The notes beneath the pieces were generated by a model. The model made no database searches. It saw only the letters and a program-made list of their open reading frames with translations, and was not told the origin of the DNA. Shown in pieces: positions 1-8,678 of a stretch of DNA of 64,000 nucleotides. Each line of letters starts with the position of its first letter. Position 1 is the stretch's first letter. The translations under genes and the position numbers were made by a program. Source of the stretch: Luedemannella flava (lineage in GTDB: Bacteria > Actinomycetota > Actinomycetes > Mycobacteriales > Micromonosporaceae); contig NZ_BAAALT010000111.1 of assembly GCF_039528515.1 (NCBI RefSeq), positions 16,521-80,520 on the forward strand. The letters are read 5' to 3'.

Positions 1-1054
1 CCCGTTCGCCATCGTGGTGCGTAACCGCCAGTCGCTTCCCGCCCTGGCGCGGCTCACCGGACGGCCCGTCATCCTCGCACCCACCATCGTGGCGGTCGAC
101 GCGACGGTCGTGCCGAGCCTGCGGTCCGTGTTCTACGTGAACAACGGCAGGGAGAACGCCCACATGGTGCGCTTCGCCGAGCTGACCCACGTGCAACTGC
201 TGCACGGCGACAGCGAGAAGGTGAACAGCTACAACCCCGTCACGGTCATGTTCGACCAGATCTTCGTGGCCGGTCAGGCCGGCATCGACCGGTACGCCGA
301 CAACGGGGTGACCATCCCCGCCGAGAAGTTCCGGATCGTCGGCCGCCCCCAGGTGGAGAACGTCGCGATCGTCCGCACGCCGATCAGCGACCTGGCCACC
401 AGGACCGTCCTGTACGCGCCGACGTGGGCCGGCAACTTCGGCGACACCAACCACTGCTCGCTGGCCGTCGGCAACCAGCTCCTCGCCGCCCTGCTCGCCC
501 GCCCGGACGTCACCGTGATCATGCGGCACCACCAGCTCACCCGCCAGAACGCCCGGGCCGCGGCGCACCTGGCCGGGCTGGAGCGCCTGCTCGCCCAGGA
601 CAGGGCCGCCACCGGTCGCGCGCATCTGTGGGGCGACGCGGCCGCCGCCGGCGACTTCGTCGACTGGGCCAACAGGGCCGACGCGATGGTCGCGGACGTC
701 TCCAGCGTCATCTCCGACTTCCTGTACTCGGAGAAGCCGTTCGCCGTCACCGACATGCAGGGTGGCGCCGAGTTCACCGCCCGCGTGTTCACGGCGGCGT
801 ACGTGCTGCGCAAGGACATGGCGAACGTCGACGAGGTGCTCGGGCACCTGCTCGGCGACGACCCGCTCGCCGCCACGCGCCGCGCCGTCAAGGCGTACTA
901 CCTGGGCGACTTCCCGGACGACACGTACGCGGACGCGTTCGTGGACGCGGCGCGCGCCACCCTCGACCGCCCGACGTTCGGCGAGGCGGTGGCGGCCCGC
1001 ACCCGGTCGGCGATCCCGGAGCAGCGCCGACCGCTGTCGCCGGCCGGGGCCTGA
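1..1054 (+). CDS. CDP-glycerol glycerophosphotransferase family protein (3' part)
   Basis: The gene is cut by the left edge. The frame is open from base 2, so about 350 C-terminal residues are visible. The stretch LYAPTW followed by RHHQ and by the late block DVSSVISDFLYSEKPF matches the nucleotide-diphospho-glycerol binding half of the Glyphos_transf family (TagB/TagF type). These enzymes move glycerol-phosphate or ribitol-phosphate units from CDP-alditols onto wall teichoic acid or related cell-surface polymers at the inner face of the membrane. The gene ends 1 nt before the stop of the convergent membrane glycosyltransferase gene. The N-terminal half and the promoter lie outside the window. 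The exact acceptor and donor cannot be told from sequence. Confidence 0.82.
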   Translation, partial: PFAIVVRNRQSLPALARLTGRPVILAPTIVAVDATVVPSLRSVFYVNNGRENAHMVRFAELTHVQLLHGDSEKVNSYNPVTVMFDQIFVAGQAGIDRYADNGVTIPAEKFRIVGRPQVENVAIVRTPISDLATRTVLYAPTWAGNFGDTNHCSLAVGNQLLAALLARPDVTVIMRHHQLTRQNARAAAHLAGLERLLAQDRAATGRAHLWGDAAAAGDFVDWANRADAMVADVSSVISDFLYSEKPFAVTDMQGGAEFTARVFTAAYVLRKDMANVDEVLGHLLGDDPLAATRRAVKAYYLGDFPDDTYADAFVDAARATLDRPTFGEAVAARTRSAIPEQRRPLSPAGA

Positions 1055-1055
1055 C

Positions 1056-2582
1056 TCAGTCGTAGTGCTGCAAGCGCGGCCAGACCGCCGACCAGCCGCC
1101 GACCGGGTCACGGCACACCCAGACCGGCACGTCCTGCTCCTCGTTGTCGACGGCCACGCCGTTGTCGAGCACGCCGGCGCTCACGCAGGCGGCGAACCGG
1201 GTCTGCAGGAACGGCAGCCGCTGGCCCACCACGACCGCGACCGTCCGGTCGGCCGGCGGCGGGCCGTAGTGGTAGAGCTCGTTCTGTCCGCTGTAGACGG
1301 CCGGCAGGCCCAGCGCCGGGCCGAACCGGGCGACGGCGCCGGCCTCGCCGTAGTTGCCGGTGACGACCACCGCACGCGCCTGGTCGGGCGCCGGCAACGC
1401 CCGGTGGACCCGCGCGATCTCGGCCACGTACGCGGGCCAGCCGACCTGGTCGCCGGTGACCTGGTTCAGCTCCGGCACGAACGTGTCGCCGACCCTGGTG
1501 ACGGGGATGAACGGCAGCGAGATCAGGCACGTCGCCGCGACGTTGAGGGCCACGGCCGCGACCACGAGCCCACGCCGCACCGCCACCCGGCCGCGCGCCG
1601 CCCAGTCGGCGGTCACCACGGCCCCAGCCGCCAGCAGGTACACCATGACGCCCATGGCGTAGTAGACCTGCGCCCCGCCGACGAACGTCAACACCACCAC
1701 CACGAGGTACGCGACCGCGACGGCGCGCACCGGTCGCCACGCCGGCCGGCGCCACAGCGCGACGAACCCGGCGATCCAGATCGCCGCCAGCGGCGGGCCG
1801 ACCAGCAGCAACTGGAAGGGGACGGTCTGCGCGCGGACCTCATCGGCGTTGTTCTCGGCCAGCGCGGCGCCCATCTCCAGCTGCGGGAAGTCGTGCGTGA
1901 CCTGGTAGATCAGGTTGGGGGCGCCGAGGACCATGGCGAGCGCCACCCCGCCCCACAGCCAGCGCGAGCGCGGCACCGACCGGGGCCCGACGGCCAGCAG
2001 CCCGACCGCGAGCCCGACGAGCAGCATCGCGATGAGCAGCTTGTTGTACATGGCCAGGCCGACGAGCGCGCCGGCGGCCAGCCACCAGCGGGGCTGGTCG
2101 CGCAGCAGCGCGCGGGTCGCGCACAGCAGCACCGCCGCCCATAACGGCAGGTCCAGTGTGGTCGTCACGAGCAGGTGGCCGGACGCGACCGGAACGGCGG
2201 CGAACGCGACCGCCCAGGCCGACAGCGCCTGCGCGCCCCGACCGCCGCCCAACTCGCGCGTCGTCAGCGCCACCAGCAGCACCGTCGCGGCGAAGGCGAG
2301 GATCGCCGGCACCCGCAGGCCCCACACCGTCTGCCCGAACAGGTCGTGGGCCGCGCGGGCCAGCAGCGGGGTCAGCGGCGGCTGGTCGACGTAGCCCCAG
2401 GCCGGCTTCAGCATCAGAAAGTAGAGCTCGTCGCGGTGGTAGCCGTAGCTGTTCGCGGTGGCGGCGAGCGCCGCGACGGCGGCGGCGACGGCCGAGGAGA
2501 CCGGCAGCCAGGCGACCGGCGGCCGGGGAGACGCGGCAGGGTCCGAGGGGGAGGCCACGGGCGCACGGTATCCGACGGGCAT
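1056..2582 (-). CDS. Membrane glycosyltransferase, ArnT/PMT-like (GT39/GT83 type)
   Basis: The 508-residue polytopic protein has about ten hydrophobic helices. Just after the first helix it carries HRDELYFL and then VDQPPLTPLLAR, the acidic extracytoplasmic loop typical of PMT_2/ArnT-like transferases that take sugars from polyprenyl-phosphate donors. The C-terminal 120 residues form a soluble outer domain. Such proteins glycosylate lipids or wall polymers outside the membrane, and the substrate here is unknown. The ATG at 2582 gives the longest frame but has no clear ribosome binding site. A GTG a few codons downstream is an alternative. It lies beside a teichoic-acid-type gene, which fits cell-envelope work. 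Confidence 0.78.
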   Translation of the reverse strand: MPVGYRAPVASPSDPAASPRPPVAWLPVSSAVAAAVAALAATANSYGYHRDELYFLMLKPAWGYVDQPPLTPLLARAAHDLFGQTVWGLRVPAILAFAATVLLVALTTRELGGGRGAQALSAWAVAFAAVPVASGHLLVTTTLDLPLWAAVLLCATRALLRDQPRWWLAAGALVGLAMYNKLLIAMLLVGLAVGLLAVGPRSVPRSRWLWGGVALAMVLGAPNLIYQVTHDFPQLEMGAALAENNADEVRAQTVPFQLLLVGPPLAAIWIAGFVALWRRPAWRPVRAVAVAYLVVVVLTFVGGAQVYYAMGVMVYLLAAGAVVTADWAARGRVAVRRGLVVAAVALNVAATCLISLPFIPVTRVGDTFVPELNQVTGDQVGWPAYVAEIARVHRALPAPDQARAVVVTGNYGEAGAVARFGPALGLPAVYSGQNELYHYGPPPADRTVAVVVGQRLPFLQTRFAACVSAGVLDNGVAVDNEEQDVPVWVCRDPVGGWSAVWPRLQHYD

Positions 2583-2619
2583 GACAATCCCGATACGCGC
2601 GGCCGCCGCGCGGTTCCCG

Positions 2620-3111
2620 TCAGTCGGCGGTGCGGGCCACGAAGTGCTCGAACGCCTTCAGGTTGTCCAGCGGTTCGCCGCGCGAGACGCGCCACGCCCA
2701 CTCGCGGCGGATCGCCGAGCCGAAGCCGATCTCCAGCATGGGGTCGAAGCTCTCGTCGGCGTAGGTGAGCACCGCGCCGAGCACCCGGTCGATCTCCTCC
2801 GGGGTGACCGCGTGCAGCGCCATCCGACCCACCAGGTACACGTCGCCGACCTGGTCGACCGCGAACGCCACCCCGTACATCTTCGCGTTGCGGCGCAGCA
2901 GCCACTCCCACAGCCGCTCGCGGTTCTCGTCGGGTTGGCGCATGACGAACGCCTCCACCCGCACGGCGTGGTCGCCCACGAACAGGTTGCAGGTGGTCTT
3001 GAGCTTGTGCGAGCCGGGCAGCGTCACGGAGAACGACGCCTCCCCGGTGCGCTCCCAGGCCGCCTCGCCACCCGCCAGCGCCCGCTCGATCAGTTCACTT
3101 ACATCCGTCAT
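2620..3111 (-). CDS. YbjN domain-containing protein
   Basis: The 163-residue protein resembles the YbjN family, a tetratricopeptide-like fold related to type III secretion chaperones. In actinobacteria a copy of this family habitually follows mshA (Rv0487 in M. tuberculosis). The start is ATG 3111, which overlaps the TGA of mshA by 4 bp (ATGA), so the two genes are probably translationally coupled. The function is unknown; the constant link to mshA suggests a role tied to mycothiol or redox balance, but this is only inferred from context. Confidence 0.8.
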   Translation of the reverse strand: MTDVSELIERALAGGEAAWERTGEASFSVTLPGSHKLKTTCNLFVGDHAVRVEAFVMRQPDENRERLWEWLLRRNAKMYGVAFAVDQVGDVYLVGRMALHAVTPEEIDRVLGAVLTYADESFDPMLEIGFGSAIRREWAWRVSRGEPLDNLKAFEHFVARTAD

Positions 3112-4493
3112 GCGAACGCGCCGCTGCATATGGCGGCCCGGGCCGCCCGCCGCTGGATCACGACCTCACGGTAGACCGCCAGGAGGCTGACCGCCGTCTC
3201 GTTCCAGGAGAAGTCGCGCGCGTGCGCCACCGCGCCAGCCGCCAGCTCCGCCCGCAGTCTCGGCGCCGCGAGCAGGTCGCCGAGCACCTTGGCCCACAGG
3301 TCCGGGTCGTGGCCGTGCACGAGGGCGCCCGAGACGCCGTCGCGGACCGCCGTGGGCAGGCCGCCGACGGCCGCCGCCACCACGGGCGTGCCGCTGGCCT
3401 GCGCCTCCAGCGCCACCAGCCCGAACGACTCGTTGTGGCTGGGCACGGCCACCAGATCGGCGGCGTGGTACAGGTCGACGAGGCGGTCGCGCGGCAGCGG
3501 GGGCAGGAACCGCACCGAGTCGCCGATGCCCAGCTCGGACGCCAGCTCGATCAGGGACGTGGGCCGGTCCAGCCCGGACCCGCTGGGCCCGCCGGCGATC
3601 ACCGTGGTGACGCGCCCGGCGATGGCCGGGTCGGTCGTCCGCATCGCCGTGGCGGCGCGCAGCAGCACGTCCGGCGCCTTGAGCGGCTGGATCCGCCCCA
3701 CGAACGCCACGATCAGATCGTCCGGCGGCAGGCCCAGGCGTCGGCGGGCGCGGGCCTTCACGGCCCGGTCCTGGCCGTGCGCCGGCGGCACGAACCGGTC
3801 CAGGTCGACGCCCGGCGGGACGACCGTGACCTCCTCGGCGCCCGCGCCGTACAACCGGATGAGATCGTGAGCCTCGGCCGGGGTGTTGGCCACCAGGCGG
3901 TCAGCCTCCGCCACCACCTGTTCCTCGCCGAGCACGCGGGCGCGCGGCTCGGGCCGGTCCCCCTCCGCCAGCATCGCGTTCTTGACCTTGGCGAGGGTGT
4001 GCGCGGTGTGCACCAGCGGGACCCCCCACCGGTCCTTGGCCAGCCAGCCGACCTGCCCGGACAGCCAGTAGTGCGAGTGGATCACGTCGTAGAAGCCGAC
4101 CGGGCCGGCCGCCTCCGCCCGCAGCACCCCGTTCGTGAAGGCGCACATCTGGGCGGGCAGGTCCTCCTTGGCGAGGCCCTCGAACGGGCCGGCCATCACG
4201 TGCCGCACCGTCACACCCGGGGCCATCTCGACCACCGGCGGCAGGTCGCTCGACGTCGCCCGGGTGAAGATCTCCACCTCGACGCCGGCCTGTGCCAGGC
4301 GGCGCGCCACCTCGACGATGTAGACGTTCATGCCGCCCGCATCGCCCGTGCCCGGCTGGTCCAGCGGCGACGTGTGTACGGAGATGGTGGCGACCCGGCG
4401 TACCACCGCGTTGCGGCCCTGACAGGGGGTCGCGGTCCGGTCGGTCGCACCCGTCCAGCGAGCCACGCCCGTCGCCTCCCTCACACCGTCCAC
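3108..4493 (-). CDS. mshA: D-inositol-3-phosphate glycosyltransferase MshA
   Basis: MshA catalyses the first step of mycothiol synthesis, joining UDP-GlcNAc to 1D-myo-inositol 3-phosphate in the cytoplasm. The 461-residue GT4 (GT-B) protein carries the diagnostic N-terminal HTSPLDQPGTGDAGGMN loop (about residues 40-56), GRIQPLKAPD at the start of the donor domain, and the E(x7)E motif in SHNESFGLVALEAQASG. The first 30-40 residues are variable, as in other MshA proteins, so the GTG at 4493 is uncertain and a GTG at 4406 is possible. ybjN overlaps its stop. A second mycothiol gene, mshD, lies 29 kb away in this window. Confidence 0.95.
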   Translation of the reverse strand: MDGVREATGVARWTGATDRTATPCQGRNAVVRRVATISVHTSPLDQPGTGDAGGMNVYIVEVARRLAQAGVEVEIFTRATSSDLPPVVEMAPGVTVRHVMAGPFEGLAKEDLPAQMCAFTNGVLRAEAAGPVGFYDVIHSHYWLSGQVGWLAKDRWGVPLVHTAHTLAKVKNAMLAEGDRPEPRARVLGEEQVVAEADRLVANTPAEAHDLIRLYGAGAEEVTVVPPGVDLDRFVPPAHGQDRAVKARARRRLGLPPDDLIVAFVGRIQPLKAPDVLLRAATAMRTTDPAIAGRVTTVIAGGPSGSGLDRPTSLIELASELGIGDSVRFLPPLPRDRLVDLYHAADLVAVPSHNESFGLVALEAQASGTPVVAAAVGGLPTAVRDGVSGALVHGHDPDLWAKVLGDLLAAPRLRAELAAGAVAHARDFSWNETAVSLLAVYREVVIQRRAARAAICSGAFA

Positions 4494-4607
4494 CGGCCCC
4501 TTTCCGGGCCATGGTGGTCAACCCGCGGGCCGTCCGACATCTTCCCCCGATCCGCCGGGGGCATGCCTCGACAGGTGACGAAGATCGCTCTGGCACGATG
4601 AACAGCC

Positions 4608-5366
4608 ATGGGAGTACGCGATATCGCCGTCGTGACCGGTGCGTCCAGTGGGATCGGTGAGGCGACCGCCCGACGCCTCGCGAAGGAGGGCTTTCACGTC
4701 GTACTCGCCGCCCGTCGGGCCGACCGGCTGGCCAGACTGGCCGCGGAGCTCGACGCCACCGCGGTCGTCTGCGACGTGACCTCGGACGGGTCCGTGGCCG
4801 CGCTCGGCTCGGCGGTGGCCGCGCTCGACGGCCGGGTGACCCTGCTGGTCAACAACGCGGGCGGGGCGCTGGGTGCCGACTACGTGGAGGCCGGCTCGGT
4901 CGCGGACTGGCAGGCGATGTTCGACGTCAACGTGCTCGGCACGCTGCGGGTCACCAAGGCGCTGCTGCCGGCGCTCGTCGCCTCCGGCGCCGGCACGATC
5001 GTCGTCCTCAGCTCCACCGCCGGCCTGATCGTCTACGAGGGCGGCGGCGGGTACGCGGCCGCCAAGCACGCCCAGACCGCGCTCGCCGAGACGCTGCGGC
5101 TGGAGCTGTGCGGGCGCCCGGTGCGGGTCATCGAGATCGACCCGGGCATGGTCCGCACCGACGAGTTCGCGCTCAAGCGGTTCGACGGGGACGCCGAACG
5201 GGCCGCCGCCGTCTACGCGGGCGTCGCCGAGCCGCTGGTCGCGGACGACATCGCCGACTGCGTCGCCTGGGTGGCCACCCGCCCGCACCACGTCAACGTC
5301 GACCGGCTGGTGGTCCGCCCGCTCGCCCAGGCCGCCCAGCACAAGGTGCACCGGGTCACGTCGTGA
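4608..5366 (+). CDS. Short-chain dehydrogenase/reductase
   Basis: This is a classical SDR of 252 residues. It shows TGASSGIG for NAD(P) binding near residue 10, NNAG at about 84, the catalytic Ser in VLSSTAG and the YAAAK catalytic Tyr/Lys pair near residue 150. The family oxidises or reduces a carbonyl or alcohol, and the substrate cannot be predicted. The start ATG 4608 is preceded by a CACGAT hexamer 8 nt upstream, a weak version of the leaderless promoter layout common in this window. Its TGA is overlapped by the GTG of the methyltransferase gene (GTGA), so the pair is one operon. It is divergent from mshA, as the SDR gene Rv0484c is near mshA in mycobacteria. Confidence 0.9.
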   Translation: MGVRDIAVVTGASSGIGEATARRLAKEGFHVVLAARRADRLARLAAELDATAVVCDVTSDGSVAALGSAVAALDGRVTLLVNNAGGALGADYVEAGSVADWQAMFDVNVLGTLRVTKALLPALVASGAGTIVVLSSTAGLIVYEGGGGYAAAKHAQTALAETLRLELCGRPVRVIEIDPGMVRTDEFALKRFDGDAERAAAVYAGVAEPLVADDIADCVAWVATRPHHVNVDRLVVRPLAQAAQHKVHRVTS

Positions 5367-6154
5367 CCCCCCGCCGCCCCATCGGCGAGATCACCCGGGG
5401 GACGACCAACCCGAACCGGCTGCGGCGCGTCGACAACTGGCTCGTCCACGCGTACGGGCCGCTGCTGCGGGCCGCGGTCGACCCGCTGGTCGTGGACCTG
5501 GGCTACGGCGCGACCCCGACGACGGCCGTCGAGCTGCGGGCCCGGCTGGCCCGCGTCCGGCCGGACGTCCGGGTCGTCGGCGTGGAGATCGATCCCGCCC
5601 GGGTCGCGGCTGCCGCGCCGGCCGCCGACCCGCCCTGGCTGGAGTTCCGGCGGGGCGGGTTCGAGCTGGCCGGGCTGCGTCCGGTGATCGTCCGGGCGCT
5701 CAACGTCCTCCGGCAGTACGACGAGCCGGCCGTCGCCGGCGCCTGGGCGACGGTGGGACGCCACCTCGCACCCGGGGGCGTGCTGGTCGACGGGACGTGC
5801 GACGAGCTGGGCCGGCTGGGAGCGTGGCTCACCGTGACCGCGGCCGCGTCAACGACCCAGTTGACGCTCGCCGCCCGGCTGGCGACCCTCCCCCGGCCCG
5901 CCGCCTTCGCCGAACGGCTGCCCAAGGCGCTGATCCACCGCAACGTGCCGGGCGAGCCGATCCACGCGCTGCTGACCGCGCTCGACGACGCGTGGCTGGC
6001 CGCCGCGCCGTACGCCACCTTCGGCCCGCGGGGCCGGTTCGCCGCGGCCGTGGCCGCGACCCGCGCGGCGGGCTGGCCGATCGTCCACGAGCCGCGGCGC
6101 TGGCGGCTGGGCGAGCTGTCGCTGCCCTGGCCGGTGCCTACAGGCGGCAGTTGA
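5363..6154 (+). CDS. SAM-dependent methyltransferase-like protein
   Basis: The 263-residue protein begins at a GTG that overlaps the stop of the SDR gene by 3 bp. VDLGYGATPTTAVEL near residue 40 resembles the glycine-rich SAM-binding loop of class I methyltransferases. The acidic end of strand two is VVGVEIDPARV, and LAPGGVLVDGT is the strand-five region. The class I methyltransferase fold is therefore likely. No substrate-specific motif is visible. It overlaps the convergent murB gene by 17 bp. Coupling to the SDR suggests a shared pathway, which is an inference. Confidence 0.72.
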   Translation: MTPRRPIGEITRGTTNPNRLRRVDNWLVHAYGPLLRAAVDPLVVDLGYGATPTTAVELRARLARVRPDVRVVGVEIDPARVAAAAPAADPPWLEFRRGGFELAGLRPVIVRALNVLRQYDEPAVAGAWATVGRHLAPGGVLVDGTCDELGRLGAWLTVTAAASTTQLTLAARLATLPRPAAFAERLPKALIHRNVPGEPIHALLTALDDAWLAAAPYATFGPRGRFAAAVAATRAAGWPIVHEPRRWRLGELSLPWPVPTGGS

Positions 6155-7187
6155 CCAGCACGGGCTCGGGTTCGAGGCGCACGCCGAACCGTGCGCGTAC
6201 CCCGTCGCGGATCTCCCGGGCCAGGCCGAGCAGGGCGGCCGTGCTGCCGTCACCCCGGTTGGTCAGCGCCAGCGTGTGCTTGCCCGACAGCGCGACCCCC
6301 TTATGGTCGCCGGCGTACCCCTTGTGGAAGCCCGCGTGCTCGATGAGCCACGCGGCGCTGACCTTCACCTCGCCGGCCTGGCCGGGCCAGGCCGGCGGCG
6401 CGGCGCCGCCCGCCTGGTCGGCGCGGCGCTGCAGCTCGGCGTAGGCGGCGCCCTCCAGCACCGGGTTGGTGAAGAAGGACCCCACCGAGTACGTGTCGGG
6501 ATCGGCGGGATCGAGCACCATCCCCTTGCGGGCGCGCAGGCCGAGCACGGTCTCGCGCACCTTCGCCAGCGGCGCCCGGCCGCCGACGGGCACGTCCAGG
6601 GCCCGGGCCAGCTCGGCGTAGCGCACCGGGGTCGACTCGTCCGACCGGGTCAGCCGGAACGTCACCGCCAGCACGACGTACCGCTCGTTGTGCTTGAACC
6701 GGCTGGTCCGGTAGCCGAACCCGCACGCGAGGGGCTTGAGTTCGGCGATCTTGTCGTGCGCCCGGTCGTAGACGCGGACACTGGTGATGGTCTCCGCGAC
6801 CTCCTGCCCGTACGCGCCGACGTTCTGCACGGGGGTGGCGCCCGCCGCGCCGGGGATGCCGGCCAGGCACTCGATGCCGGCCAGCCCGTTCGCGACCGCG
6901 TAGGCGACCACGTCGTCCCAGGTGTGGCCCGCCTCGACGGTGATGCTGTCGCCGTCGGCCGTAATCCCCGCGGACCGGAGCAGCACCACGGTACCGTCGA
7001 AGCCGTCGTCCGAGACCACCACGTTGCTCCCGCCGCCGAGGAGCAGCATGGACTCGCCCCGGCGATCGACCTGCTTCACCGCCTCGACGATCTCGTCCGC
7101 GCTGGCGGCCGGGATCACGCGATGGGCGACGCCCCCGAGACGGAGCGTCGTGAATTGCTGTAACGCGGCGTGGGTAATCTCGTGCAC
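6138..7187 (-). CDS. murB: UDP-N-acetylmuramate dehydrogenase MurB
   Basis: MurB reduces UDP-GlcNAc-enolpyruvate to UDP-MurNAc with NADPH and FAD in the cytoplasmic stage of peptidoglycan synthesis. The FAD-binding LLLGGGSN motif, the IPGAAGATPVQNVGAYGQE segment and the late SVGSFFTNPV segment, which carries the catalytic Ser, are all present. I chose GTG 7187 because a TAGGGT hexamer (7195-7200) ends 7 nt upstream, a leaderless layout. The in-frame GTG at 7196 would sit on the hexamer itself. It shares a short divergent region with the mycothiol-dependent isomerase gene. murB also lies near mshA in mycobacteria. Confidence 0.95.
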   Translation of the reverse strand: MHEITHAALQQFTTLRLGGVAHRVIPAASADEIVEAVKQVDRRGESMLLLGGGSNVVVSDDGFDGTVVLLRSAGITADGDSITVEAGHTWDDVVAYAVANGLAGIECLAGIPGAAGATPVQNVGAYGQEVAETITSVRVYDRAHDKIAELKPLACGFGYRTSRFKHNERYVVLAVTFRLTRSDESTPVRYAELARALDVPVGGRAPLAKVRETVLGLRARKGMVLDPADPDTYSVGSFFTNPVLEGAAYAELQRRADQAGGAAPPAWPGQAGEVKVSAAWLIEHAGFHKGYAGDHKGVALSGKHTLALTNRGDGSTAALLGLAREIRDGVRARFGVRLEPEPVLVNCRL

Positions 7188-7254
7188 GACGTTCACCCTA
7201 GGCTGGGGGTTGCCTCCGCTAGTGGTGGGTGCTCCGCGGACCGGAAGGGGTGCC

Positions 7255-8025
7255 ATGAGCCGGACCCAGTTGACCAAGGACGCGTGGCTGGCCGCCCTAC
7301 GTAGCGACGCCACGGCGCTGCGCGCCGCCGCGGGCAACGAGGGCGTCCTGGGCAACCAGGTCCCCAGCTGTCCGGGCTGGACCATGGGTGAGCTGATCCG
7401 CCACGTCGGCTCGATCTACCAGTGGGTCAGCGCCACCGCCGGGCGAGGCACGACCGACAAGCCGCACCCCCGCGAGATCGGTCCGGAGGTCCCGGAGGCC
7501 GACGACCCGACGGTGCTGGGCTGGTTCGACGAGCAACTGGGGCTGATCCTCGCCTTCCTGGACAACCTCGATCCCGACCTGCCCGCCTGGAACTGGGCAC
7601 CGCAGGCCAGGAAGGCCGGTTTCTGGCACCGCCGGATGGCCCACGAGACGGCCATCCACCGCTGGGACGCCCAGCTGTCCGTCGGGCTGACCGAGCCCAT
7701 CGAGACCAAACTGGCCGGCGACACCATCGCCGAGGTCCTCGACACCTGGCTGCCCGCCGGCCGCCGCAGGGAAACGCCGGATGTCCACGGCCTGGTGCAC
7801 CTGGTCGCCGCCGACCTGGGCCAGGAGTGGTACGTCCGGCTGCGCGGCGCCGGCATCGCCCTGCTGGACACGAACACGCTGCTGGACGACGACAGCCACC
7901 CGGCCCGTGCCGCCGCGTCCGGCAACGCCAGCGACGTGGCGTTGGCCCTCTGGGGCCGCCTGAACTGGGACGTCCTGGACACCGCCGGCGACGACACCCT
8001 CCTCACGACCCTCCACGTCGCGTAG
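7255..8025 (+). CDS. Mycothiol-dependent maleylpyruvate isomerase family protein
   Basis: This 256-residue protein of the MDMPI/DinB-like four-helix superfamily has the typical opening CPGWTMGELIRHVGSIYQW and, later, the MAHETAIHRWDAQ segment. In the family these histidines, with a Glu, form a metal site next to the mycothiol pocket. Family members are mycothiol S-transferases or isomerases, and the substrate here is not known. ATG 7255 follows a GGAAGGGG ribosome binding site. mshA and mshD in the same window mean the cofactor is made by this cell. Confidence 0.85.
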   Translation: MSRTQLTKDAWLAALRSDATALRAAAGNEGVLGNQVPSCPGWTMGELIRHVGSIYQWVSATAGRGTTDKPHPREIGPEVPEADDPTVLGWFDEQLGLILAFLDNLDPDLPAWNWAPQARKAGFWHRRMAHETAIHRWDAQLSVGLTEPIETKLAGDTIAEVLDTWLPAGRRRETPDVHGLVHLVAADLGQEWYVRLRGAGIALLDTNTLLDDDSHPARAAASGNASDVALALWGRLNWDVLDTAGDDTLLTTLHVA

Positions 8026-8038
8026 CTCACCCCGGGCT

Positions 8039-8077
8039 GTGGCGATTTTGGACCACATAGCGACCCTTACTCGCCAC
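8039..8077. repeat. Intergenic inverted repeat
   Basis: A perfect 7-bp inverted repeat (GTGGCGA / TCGCCAC) encloses 25 nt between two convergent genes. There is no T-tract. It could act as a two-way terminator, or be a degenerate member of the TATGGCGCC-type intergenic repeat seen at 17672-17723. Confidence 0.4.
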
Positions 8078-8158
8078 GGCCCGTCCGGGACCGACGGCTA
8101 GTGGGCGCGGCGGCGCCACCGCGAGATCTGTGGACGACCCGGCGGCCTGTGGACAGGG

Positions 8159-8671
8159 TCAGCCGCGGGTGGCGATCTCCTTGGCCAGCGTGTAGAGGTG
8201 CTCGCCGAACAGCACCAGGCGCGCCGACTCCACCTGGGTCGTCGCATCGCGCAGCGCGGTGAGGGCCTGGAAGATCGCGTCGTCGGGCGGCCAGCCGTAC
8301 ACGCCCGCCGAGATCAGCGGGAACGCGACCGAGGTCGCGCCCAGCTCGTCGGCCACGGCCAGCGAACTGGTGTAGCAGGCGCGGAGCACGCCGCTCAGAT
8401 CCTCGGCCTCCCGGTAGACCGGGCCGACCGTGTGGATCACCCAGCGGGCGGGCAGGTTGCCGGCTGTCGTGGCCACGGCGCGCCCGGTCGGCAGCCCGCC
8501 GCCGTACCGGGACGCGCGGAGCGCGCGGCACTCCTCCAGGATCGCCGGGCCGCCCTTGCGGTGGATCGCGCCGTCCACCCCGCCGCCGCCCAGCAGTGAC
8601 GAGTTGGCCGCGTTCACGATCGCGTCGACGCGCTGCGTGGTGATGTCGCCTTCGACCAGTTCGATGTGCAT
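8159..8671 (-). CDS. Macrodomain protein, O-acetyl-ADP-ribose deacetylase type
   Basis: The 170-residue protein is a single macrodomain. The N-terminal GDITTQRVDAIVNAANSSLLGGGGVDGAIH contains the conserved Asp/Asn/Asp-bearing loops of the MacroD/YmdB class (about residues 8-36), and the late LISAGVYGWP segment is the phosphate-binding loop. Such enzymes hydrolyse O-acetyl-ADP-ribose or remove ADP-ribose from proteins and nucleic acids. The start is either ATG 8671 or GTG 8677; ATG 8671 is preferred. The 7-nt gap after the EI24 gene suggests co-transcription. Confidence 0.93.
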   Translation of the reverse strand: MHIELVEGDITTQRVDAIVNAANSSLLGGGGVDGAIHRKGGPAILEECRALRASRYGGGLPTGRAVATTAGNLPARWVIHTVGPVYREAEDLSGVLRACYTSSLAVADELGATSVAFPLISAGVYGWPPDDAIFQALTALRDATTQVESARLVLFGEHLYTLAKEIATRG

Positions 8672-8678
8672 GCGCACA